Origin: Prosthecobacter debontii
GTDB taxonomy: Bacteria; Verrucomicrobiota; Verrucomicrobiia; Verrucomicrobiales; Akkermansiaceae
Direction: 5' to 3'
Length of the DNA: 32,206 bases
Assembly (NCBI GenBank): GCA_945869465.1
Contig: CAMBPB010000035.1
Location: 1 to 32,206 of the forward strand
In this document: in pieces, positions 16,816-23,064 of the stretch
Numbering within the stretch: position 1 is the first letter of the stretch
Layout of the letters: every line of letters begins with the position of its first letter
Translations under genes and position numbers: made by a program
Notes under the pieces: generated by a model
What the model was told of the DNA's origin: nothing
Seen by the model: the letters and a program-made list of their open reading frames with translations, nothing else
Database searches by the model: none

Positions 16816-17667
16816 TCACAGCGGTAAATCCGTGGTTTCTTCCGGTGGCAACAACCCGCGATCCACCAGAAAGTGGTCCGCGGCACCGAGCGTCAGTTCG
16901 AAAAAATTCTGGCTGACGTTGAAGTTGAAAAAACTGTGGTCGGCCCGCTCGAATTCGACGAGTTCGCACGTGTTTCCCCAAAACCGCAGCTTCCGGCGAA
17001 AACGATCCACCTCGTCGAAGGGGGTGATGCGGTCGGATTTCCCGTGAAAAAACAGCATCGGTGGGAGTTTGCGACGGATCAGATGGCTCGGACTGAGGCG
17101 TTTGGCGGATTTGACATCCGGGAAACGCCCCACCGCCTGGCCCTTGGCAGTGGTGTTCACCAAGGCGCTGAACAAAATCAAGGCCTGCGGGCGGCAATCC
17201 AAGCCATCCACGGGAGCCAGGTGCTTGGGCTTGGGCATGGTGGCGAGCAAGGCCAGAAACGCACCGCCACCGGCACCGCCAATCACCACCCGCTTGGGAT
17301 CCAGATTGAAGGTGTCGGCATTGTGGCGCAGCCAGCGGATGAGATCACGCGCATCCTCGATGGCTTCCAAGGGGCCGGTCCCATGGCGCGCGGAGGTGCG
17401 GGTTTCGGCCGCCACCGCCACGGCACCGCGGCTGGCGAAGTGCAGACATTGGGGGACAAACTGGGTCGGTGTAGGAGTATCCCAGAATCCGCCATGGAAA
17501 AACACCACCACCGGGCGGGGGGCGGAGGAGGGGACTTGCGGAAAAAACACGTGGGCCTGCACCGGTCCCTGCGGCCGCTCCTGATAGACGTAGGTCGCCG
17601 CGTCCTTGAGGATCTCGCGGTCGCGCGCCTCGCCGATCGGCGCCACTCTTTGCAAAATAATGCTCAT
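16816..17667 (-). CDS. Alpha/beta-hydrolase fold protein lacking the nucleophile serine
   Basis: A 283-residue cytosolic protein of the BD-FAE/carboxylesterase-like alpha/beta-hydrolase group, with no signal peptide. The oxyanion motif H58-GGFW is intact. The acid and base regions are visible as HGKSDRITPFDE and ERADHSFFNF. At the nucleophile elbow the family pattern G-x-S-x-G-G reads G-G-A-G-G-G, with alanine at position 132 (codon gcc, one base from tcc). Unless another serine takes over, the classical esterase reaction should be impossible. The protein may be a non-catalytic relative, or the base may be a mutation or an error. Start is the ATG at 17667 (MSIILQRVAPIG). It is the first gene of the minus-strand cluster with rnhA 57 bases downstream, and divergent from the exported protein at 17752. 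Confidence 0.8.
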   Translation of the reverse strand: MSIILQRVAPIGEARDREILKDAATYVYQERPQGPVQAHVFFPQVPSSAPRPVVVFFHGGFWDTPTPTQFVPQCLHFASRGAVAVAAETRTSARHGTGPLEAIEDARDLIRWLRHNADTFNLDPKRVVIGGAGGGAFLALLATMPKPKHLAPVDGLDCRPQALILFSALVNTTAKGQAVGRFPDVKSAKRLSPSHLIRRKLPPMLFFHGKSDRITPFDEVDRFRRKLRFWGNTCELVEFERADHSFFNFNVSQNFFELTLGAADHFLVDRGLLPPEETTDLPL

Positions 17668-17751
17668 ACCGGGGGAGTGTCCTCGCCTTGCCGAGAACGC
17701 ACTGCAATTTGTTTGTTGTGAAATGCCCTGGCTTGTCCAATCGTTTCGTTC

Positions 17752-18630
17752 ATGAATCGTCTGATTGGCGCACTTTTCCTCTGGATGGCGGCATTTTCAC
17801 CAGCGCAGGACAGCTTGCGTCCCGCCCTCGAATCCTCCTACAACGCCTGGCGCGACGCCATGACCCGGCGGGATCCGGCCGCTTGGCAGAGAATCACCGC
17901 CGAAAACCGCCGGATGGAGGTGAAAAACCGGATTGTCTCGGAAAAGCGGGCGTTTCCCGCCGCCATCTTCGATTTGCCCGCGCCACCGCCCTCGATCACC
18001 GGCCTCAATTTCCTCGACGCCAAACAGAACGGAGCCACCGCCAAGGCCTCCTATTTCGGGAAAATCGACTTCGCCGTGGGCGGAGAACCGTCCGAAAACC
18101 TGCTTGTTCTCTCCTTCATCCGCGGCGCCGGGGCCTGGCTCTATGACCGGGCGGATTTCGTCAATCTCGCGGCACTGCCCGAGGTGCGCAAGGAACTCGC
18201 GGCCGGCGAGCTCAAGTATTTGAAGGAAACCCCCGAAGCCCAGCCCTCCGGCGTGGTGCCGCCAACCCCGGTCGAAGCCCGTCCCGCGAAATACATCGCC
18301 AAGGTCTATGTGTTCTGCCCCGGCCGCGAAGTGCAGGTGCAGGTGAACAAGATCAGCCGCCACCGCTTCGCCAACGCCAAGGATGCGGAGATTGTCACCG
18401 GCGGCGCTCTCGATGGATCTAACGAGGTGCAGTTTTCCACCAAAAAACTCGATGGTGCCACCGGCAGGGAAGTCATGACCATCCGCGTCTATCTGATGTC
18501 GGAGGTGAAGGATGTGAAACCGGTCAAGGCCTTCGAATATCAGATCGCCGAAGGCGAGGCCGCGAAACCTTTCGGCACGCAGAATTTCATCGTCGATGCC
18601 GCCACGGTCGCGAAACTCAACGGCAGGTGA
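17752..18630 (+). CDS. Exported protein of unknown function
   Basis: A 292-residue protein with a signal peptide (MNRLIGALFLWMAAFSPAQ, then DSLRP). I do not recognise the family. Residues about 20-160 look like a mixed alpha/beta domain of the NTF2/SnoaL-like type: a helix 'LESSYNAWRDAMTRRDPAAWQRI', seen here in pieces, then strands ending in WLYDRADFVNL. After a Pro-rich linker (about 165-180) there is a second, beta-rich domain (AKYIAKVYVFCPGREVQVQVN ... TIRVYLMSEV). The DxxAWxxI helix suggests a small-molecule-binding fold, but that is a guess from pattern. The ATG at 17752 directly begins the signal. It shares an 84-bp divergent promoter region with the hydrolase gene. Confidence 0.65.
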   Translation: MNRLIGALFLWMAAFSPAQDSLRPALESSYNAWRDAMTRRDPAAWQRITAENRRMEVKNRIVSEKRAFPAAIFDLPAPPPSITGLNFLDAKQNGATAKASYFGKIDFAVGGEPSENLLVLSFIRGAGAWLYDRADFVNLAALPEVRKELAAGELKYLKETPEAQPSGVVPPTPVEARPAKYIAKVYVFCPGREVQVQVNKISRHRFANAKDAEIVTGGALDGSNEVQFSTKKLDGATGREVMTIRVYLMSEVKDVKPVKAFEYQIAEGEAAKPFGTQNFIVDAATVAKLNGR

Positions 18631-18724
18631 TGCATCAAGGAGCATTGGCGTCTGGCCAACACTCTTCCTCTCGTTTCACCCCGGTGAAAGGTCAGACATC
18701 CGGATCCGGTTGCGATGAATCCTC

Positions 18725-18753
18725 CCGACTCACTTGAAGTCCAAGTGAGTCGG
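18725..18753 (+). terminator. Strong hairpin, possible bidirectional terminator
   Basis: A perfect 12-bp stem (ccgactcacttg 18725-18736, caagtgagtcgg 18742-18753) with a 5-nt loop lies 95 bases after the stop of the exported protein gene. The following ctttcc is only weakly T-rich. It could instead be a repeat element of the kind that follows. Confidence 0.45.
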
Positions 18754-18830
18754 CTTTCCACACTCCAGCGCAGCGCGGGTTCTGGTGCTAGAAAATGAAT
18801 CGGAAAGACGGAAAATGCGATGGCATTCCT

Positions 18831-18917
18831 GAGGGCCAATGGCCCGGCATGATACCAGCCCAGCCCACCGGGCTGGGTGCGCGCAATGACACGATCATGA
18901 GGGCTGAAGGCCCGACC
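18831..18917. repeat. Composite multi-hairpin repeat
   Basis: Three short palindromes lie in tandem: gggcca-a-tggccc near 18833-18845, cccagccc-acc-gggctggg (18859-18877, 8-bp stem) and gggc-tgaag-gccc near 18901-18913, separated by AT-richer spacers. From memory, similar 'GGCCAA(C)GGCC ... CCCAGG-loop-CCTGGG ... GGGCTGAAAGCCC' composite elements are scattered through Verrucomicrobia and Planctomycetes genomes. No coding sequence covers it. Confidence 0.55.
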
Positions 18918-19289
18918 CAAAACGACGGACTCAGTAATGGATACACTGCGGGTGCGCAGACCGATCCCGGGCACACCGGCAGCAGCAGGAGGACATTCTG
19001 GTGATTTTCAAGCGACTCAACGCCGCAGGGTAGGACCCGGAACCCGACGGCTCGTTGTATCCTGAAACCGGCGGCTTGTTGTATGCGCTCAGCGAGGCGC
19101 GGAAACCGGATCTGGTGCATCTGTTCATGGATGCCGCCGCCGGGCGCGGTGCGGTCACCACGGGCCACGCACGGATGGCCGCTGCGGCGAGCGCAAGCAG
19201 CGCGATGAGGATGAGCGGCAGGTGGCGCGGGAGATTTGCGGGAGATTTGCGGGAGATTTGCGGGAGATTTGTTTCCATCGTGTGGAACC
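18918..19289. other. Decayed stretch with an orphan membrane-helix frame on the minus strand
   Basis: No intact gene is visible. On the minus strand an ATG at 19278 opens METNLPQISRKSPANLPRH, then a clear hydrophobic helix LPLILIALLALAAAAIRAWP, before the frame degenerates into Arg/Ser/Cys-rich sequence ending at 18931. The 11-bp tandem repeat occupies the codons between the ATG and the helix. This may be the start of a lost membrane protein. I cannot name the family. Confidence 0.3.
19227..19270. repeat. Tandem repeat, 4 x 11 bp
   Basis: Four perfect copies of gcgggagattt (19227-19237, 19238-19248, 19249-19259, 19260-19270). The unit is not a multiple of three. The repeat lies just inside a minus-strand frame starting at 19278, so copy-number change would switch reading frame. 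It also marks the edge of the Gfo/Idh pseudogene. Confidence 0.95.
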
Positions 19290-19759
19290 TACGACCCGCT
19301 GCGCCGGTCCATTTATCAGGGCGCATCCTTCCGGGTTGATCGCCATCGGCCTGTCGGCGAGCACGTTGAGGCCCGCCTTGACGCATTCGAGGATATAGCG
19401 GGATTTTTTGCCGTTGTTGCCGGAAATCACCACTCCGTTCCCGGGCCGCTTACGCAACATGTCGGCCAGATAGTCCGGTCCGGCATGCACCTGCGTCTTT
19501 CACCGGGTCGGTAGCGCGGGCCGCGTGTTGAAGCCATCGATCACGCGCAGATGGCGGTTGAGATCCGGTCCGGCGGGCGCAAAGACGTGAACCGCCGGGT
19601 CCCCCCCTCAAGCATCGATTTCTGCACTAGGCCTGCGTGAAAATGCCCGGGGTCAAGGGTGGTGATTTTGACCGACTCGGCAAACGCCCCGGCGGCTGAG
19701 AATCCGACAATGACCAGGTGATGGCTTTGGTTTGTTTGTTTATGGAGAAGGGATGTCAT
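19290..19759 (-). pseudogene. Gfo/Idh/MocA-like oxidoreductase pseudogene (N-terminal part)
   Basis: Reading leftward from the ATG at 19759, whose ATGA overlaps the stop of the transposase gene: a signal-like start, then VKITTLDPGHFHAGLVQKSM, then (after a frame change in a run of seven C at 19601-19607) DPAVHVFAPAGPDLNRHLRV and IDGFNTRPALPTR, then an in-frame TGA (19500-19502) where the family usually has Trp, then KTQVHAGPDYLADMLRKRPG, GVVISGNNGKKSRYILECVK and AGLNVLADRPMAINPEGCALI. From memory these match the exported planctomycete/verrucomicrobial Gfo/Idh/MocA-like family ('TLDPGHFHAALVQK', 'GLNVLADKPMAI'). The sequence is lost at about 19300, so the C-terminal domain is absent. There are three independent lesions: frameshift, nonsense and truncation. 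Confidence 0.78.
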
Positions 19760-20871
19760 AATGGAGAGACCTCATGCGTTAGATCCCGCATGCTCCACAA
19801 GAGGCCGGCAGCAGCCGCACCGCTGCCACGCATTTTCCTCGCTCCGTCCTTGCGTTTCGGCCCGAAACGTTCGCGGGCGTTCGCAAACGCCTCGTTCACA
19901 AACGTCCGGCTGCCGATCACCGCGCCGTCCGTGAAATACCGAACCCTGCAGCGCAGCATTTTCCCGAACGGAATCCCAGCTAACCGTTCTTCCGCCTGCT
20001 CCTGCTCACGCTCCACCTCCTCCGCACTCATTCCCTTGCGTTTCCGCTTCACCTCGGTCGCACCGCTGCGGCCGACTTTCGCCTCCAGTTTTCCCACCGC
20101 TCCGGCCATCAGTAACTTCCGGTATTCCCGCGAAACGTCATTCGTCCACTGCGATGCATCCGCCGAACCGCCCATGTGCGCCCGCAACGCCCTAACTAAT
20201 CCGGCCCGCGCCTTTTTCCCATTTCCCTTCGGCCCGCCTCCCACGGCTTCACCATAACTGCTCCAACGGTAATCCGCCGGGTCCTTCACCATCCCCGCTC
20301 TAACGGGATTCAGGTCGATGTATGCCGCCATCGTCCGCGCCGCCACACCATCCTCCACGATCACGCTTCTGAACGCCTCCTCCCACAGGTTTCCCGTGCG
20401 CTGGTGCGTCCGGTTGAACCATTGCGTGAAGCGTTGCATCAGCGTCTTCATGAACTCGCTCAAATCGTGCATCCGGTAGGTGAAGCGTTGGTGAATCCGC
20501 GCCACCACCACCGCCTCCTCGGCCAGTCCGTCCTTCACCATGCGCCGCGCCTCCGTGAGTTCCTTCGCCACCTCTGCCACCAACGCCTCGTTGTAAATCG
20601 CCCCCAGCCGCGCCAACAATTCCTCATCCGTAAACCCGCCCGCCGGTGCCGGCGGGACCTCGACGAGCAGGTGGAAGTGGTTGCACATCAGGCAGTAAGA
20701 AACCACCCGGCAGCCCGTGAAATTCTCCTGCATCCGCATGAACGTCCGGAACTTCTCCTTCTCATCCGGTCCGAACACCAGCTTCCGGTCCACCACCCGG
20801 GAAACACAGTGGTAAAACACTGGTTTCACCACCGAATCCTTCCAGAGAACAATCCATCGCGCGCGAGCCAT
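19756..20871 (-). CDS. REP-associated tyrosine transposase (RAYT, Y1_Tnp domain)
   Basis: A 371-residue protein of the IS200/IS605-like HUH superfamily, TnpA_REP branch, thought to nick and join single-stranded REP hairpins. The N-terminal Y1_Tnp domain (about 10-200) has 'VFYHCVSRVVDRKLVF', 'YCLMCNHFHLLVEVP' with H65-x-H67, 'RFTQWFNRTHQRTGNLWEE' and 'AAYIDLNPVRAGMVKDPADY', with RWSSYGEAVGG closing the domain. The basic C-terminal third (KRKRKGMSAEEVEREQEQAE in part) is the long RAYT-type extension. No inverted terminal repeats or second tnp gene are visible, as usual for RAYTs, which are normally single-copy and non-mobile by themselves. It sits between remnants of two unrelated genes. It appears intact, with its start at the ATG at 20871. 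Confidence 0.9.
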   Translation of the reverse strand: MARARWIVLWKDSVVKPVFYHCVSRVVDRKLVFGPDEKEKFRTFMRMQENFTGCRVVSYCLMCNHFHLLVEVPPAPAGGFTDEELLARLGAIYNEALVAEVAKELTEARRMVKDGLAEEAVVVARIHQRFTYRMHDLSEFMKTLMQRFTQWFNRTHQRTGNLWEEAFRSVIVEDGVAARTMAAYIDLNPVRAGMVKDPADYRWSSYGEAVGGGPKGNGKKARAGLVRALRAHMGGSADASQWTNDVSREYRKLLMAGAVGKLEAKVGRSGATEVKRKRKGMSAEEVEREQEQAEERLAGIPFGKMLRCRVRYFTDGAVIGSRTFVNEAFANARERFGPKRKDGARKMRGSGAAAAGLLWSMRDLTHEVSPL

Positions 20872-20979
20872 GCCTTTCCCTACCCACCTCGAATCCTCTT
20901 GGCAAGAAGTTTCTTTGATAAAAGGAGTTTCCTTTAATAATACGGGGACCTACCAATTCCAATCCACGCTTCTTTTACA

Positions 20980-21741
20980 ATGATGAAGATCCTCGGGGCG
21001 ATGCTTCCTGATGGTTCCTGGTGGATGCACCGCAACCCAACTCCGCTGGCAGGGCCGTCCTCAAAAAACCGGGCCGGCGACCAAATCAAAGGATACGGCG
21101 AAGACTGCTGTCTGGCCCAAGGCCCCATGGGACTCGCCATGGCTCCGTGGTTGGCGGTCATGCAGGATGCCCGCGGTCCGGTGATCAACCTTTACGAACC
21201 GGCAGATGCATCGATCACGCTTGCTGACAAATCGTCGGTTATACTTTCCATAGCAGGAAATTATCCTGTATCCGGAGATGTCACCGTTGCCGTGAATCCT
21301 GCGAAAAGAAGCAACTTTTCTATCAAGCTAAGGATGCCTGGCTGGAGCAAAAAGACTCATGTTGCGGTGAACGGGCAGGCTTATGAGGGAGTGACGGGAA
21401 CCTATTTGAGCATCGCACGGGATTGGAATCCCGGTGATGTCATCAAAATCAAGTTTGATATGGGCGTGCGGATCAATGCTGCGCCGGACGGTGACGGACG
21501 GGTCGCGCTGACTTACGGACCGATTGTGCTGGCTCAAGACTCACGTCTGGGGAAGGTTGACGCACCGATTTCCACGGACCATCCTGATGCCTGCGTCCTT
21601 GCGCGGAATCCACGCAAGGATATCTGGATGCTCTTCCGCCTGGCGGACGGGACGGAGCTATGTGATTACGCCTCCGCGGGAAATGAGTTCAGTAAACGTA
21701 ATCCACTTTGCGTCTGGATGACACGAAGCGCCGACAAGTGA
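20980..21741 (+). pseudogene. C-terminal fragment of a GH127 (DUF1680) beta-L-arabinofuranosidase-like glycosidase
   Basis: This 253-codon frame carries only the last third to half of a GH127/DUF1680 glycosidase. 'LGAMLPDGSWWMHRNPTPLAG' (here LGAMLPDGSWW then MHRNPTP), 'EDCCLAQGPMGLAMAPWLAV' with the conserved Cys pair region, 'GPVINLYEPADASI', 'SIKLRMPGWSK' and 'GRVALTYGPIVLAQD' follow the family order. The catalytic (alpha/alpha)6 barrel that should precede it is absent. The first clearly homologous residues lie at about 20980, and upstream is RAYT-flank sequence. There is no signal peptide or credible start, although an ATG at 20980 is formally available. GC content is lower than in the housekeeping block. 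In Verrucomicrobia such genes belong to polysaccharide-degradation loci, consistent with the nearby GH29 remnant. Confidence 0.75.
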
Positions 21742-21802
21742 AACAAGAACGGGAGCCTTGCAGCACACCAAGGGATTGATGATGCATCTGGTTTGCCGCC
21801 GA

Positions 21803-22876
21803 TCACCCATTCCATACCGGGCCGATGCTGCCGCCCGGCACGAACTCCGCCGGATAGTTGACCGTCTTGCGCTCCGCCACGCCTTTTCTAACTGCCGTAA
21901 CCCAGCGCACGATGTGCCGCACGATGGGCGCCGTGTCCCATTTGATGTGGACGACGCCGGGATGACACCAGGCGAGTGCGGCATCATCATCGGTGGAAAC
22001 CAGCGAAACTTGATCCGGCACATGAATGCGCCGCCGGGCGAGAAACTCCATGGTGGCGACGAATTCGGCAGCACCATCGATGATCATCGCGGTAGGTGGC
22101 GCGTGCCGGAACAGCCGCTCCAGCAGGTTGGAGTATCCTGCCGGGGTTTCCTCCCAGTCCGGCAGGTGGTAGTCTCCCGTTAGAATCCCGTGGGCGGTGA
22201 GTTCGTCCAGAAACGCGCACTCCACATTCCCCGGTATCGGCTTGCGCCGCGCGTGGCGGGCGATGAGCACGATGCGGCGATGCCCCAATGCAAGGAGGTG
22301 CCGCGTCGCGGCTACGTAGGTCGGCACCTTGTCCGGCCCCGTGCGGGCGAGTTGCAGCCCGTCCGTGCGGCCATACAGCGCGAGGCAGGGAGTCGTCTGC
22401 GCGGCAAACCATTCGAGCACTTCGCGCGAACCGGCGACCACGATCCAGGCATCGGCAGGGTTCTCGCCGAGATGGCGGATGATGCGCCGAACATCATGCT
22501 TGAGTTCGACCTGGGACTTGCGCATGAAAAACAACTCGTATTCCTTCGCGCGAAGGTCGCGCTGAACCCGTAGCAACAGATGGGCCGTGACGTTCGACAC
22601 ATCCAGCGGGTAATTCAGGAGAATTCCTATCCGCAGCCGATGGCGGGCCAATCCCTGCGCCGTGATCGCGCGGCTGCGGCCCGGCCCGCGCGAACCTAAC
22701 AGACCTTCGGTTTCGAGCAACCGCAGCGCGGCGCGGATCGTGTCACGTGAAACATCCAGCTCCGCCGCCAAGCACGCCACACCGGGCAGCGCCCCGCGCC
22801 AGCGCCCCCTCCGCAAATCCACGCGCAGGTGCTCGGCACTCATCTCGGCAACAGACAATCGGCGCAGCGGACGCAT
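21803..22876 (-). CDS. GntR-HTH / LacI-type effector-domain transcriptional regulator
   Basis: A 357-residue repressor-type regulator. I use the ATG at 22876 (MRPLRRLSVAEMSAEHLR) because upstream in-frame codons lie in the divergent promoter region. Residues about 15-75 form a GntR winged helix (LPGVACLAAELDVSRDTIRA, then ALRLLETEGLLGSRGPGR). From about 82 a periplasmic-binding-protein/LacI-like effector domain follows (HRLRIGILLNYPLDVSN ... ATRHLLALGHRRIVLIAR ... VPDQVSLVSTDDDAALAW), ending near PAEFVPGGSIG. This combination is the AraR-like layout and usually senses a sugar. It is divergently transcribed from the PATR protein gene at 23065 with a 188-bp shared region containing an imperfect palindrome. 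That suggests it controls that gene, itself, or both. The protein looks intact. Confidence 0.85.
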   Translation of the reverse strand: MRPLRRLSVAEMSAEHLRVDLRRGRWRGALPGVACLAAELDVSRDTIRAALRLLETEGLLGSRGPGRSRAITAQGLARHRLRIGILLNYPLDVSNVTAHLLLRVQRDLRAKEYELFFMRKSQVELKHDVRRIIRHLGENPADAWIVVAGSREVLEWFAAQTTPCLALYGRTDGLQLARTGPDKVPTYVAATRHLLALGHRRIVLIARHARRKPIPGNVECAFLDELTAHGILTGDYHLPDWEETPAGYSNLLERLFRHAPPTAMIIDGAAEFVATMEFLARRRIHVPDQVSLVSTDDDAALAWCHPGVVHIKWDTAPIVRHIVRWVTAVRKGVAERKTVNYPAEFVPGGSIGPVWNG

Positions 22877-22909
22877 GGCCGAAACTAGGCGACAAATTCG
22901 GCCAGTTGT

Positions 22910-22924
22910 CCAGAAAATTCTTGG
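22910..22924. promoter_or_regulatory. Candidate operator of the GntR/LacI-type regulator
   Basis: The 15-bp imperfect palindrome ccagaaaattcttgg (five of seven pairs match around a central A) lies in the divergent gap 22877-23064, 34 bases upstream of the regulator start. Position and AT-rich centre fit an operator. A chance match is possible. Confidence 0.3.
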
Positions 22925-23064
22925 AAAAATCATTGCGCCGCCCGCCCCATTCGGTTTGCTTGCCACGTTTGCTTTCCGGCCTGACCTGTGCCCCCACGGC
23001 GCGGGAAGCAATCCGGCCCCATTTACCCGCAATCCAAAACAACCCCAAAAACCACCCACATCCC

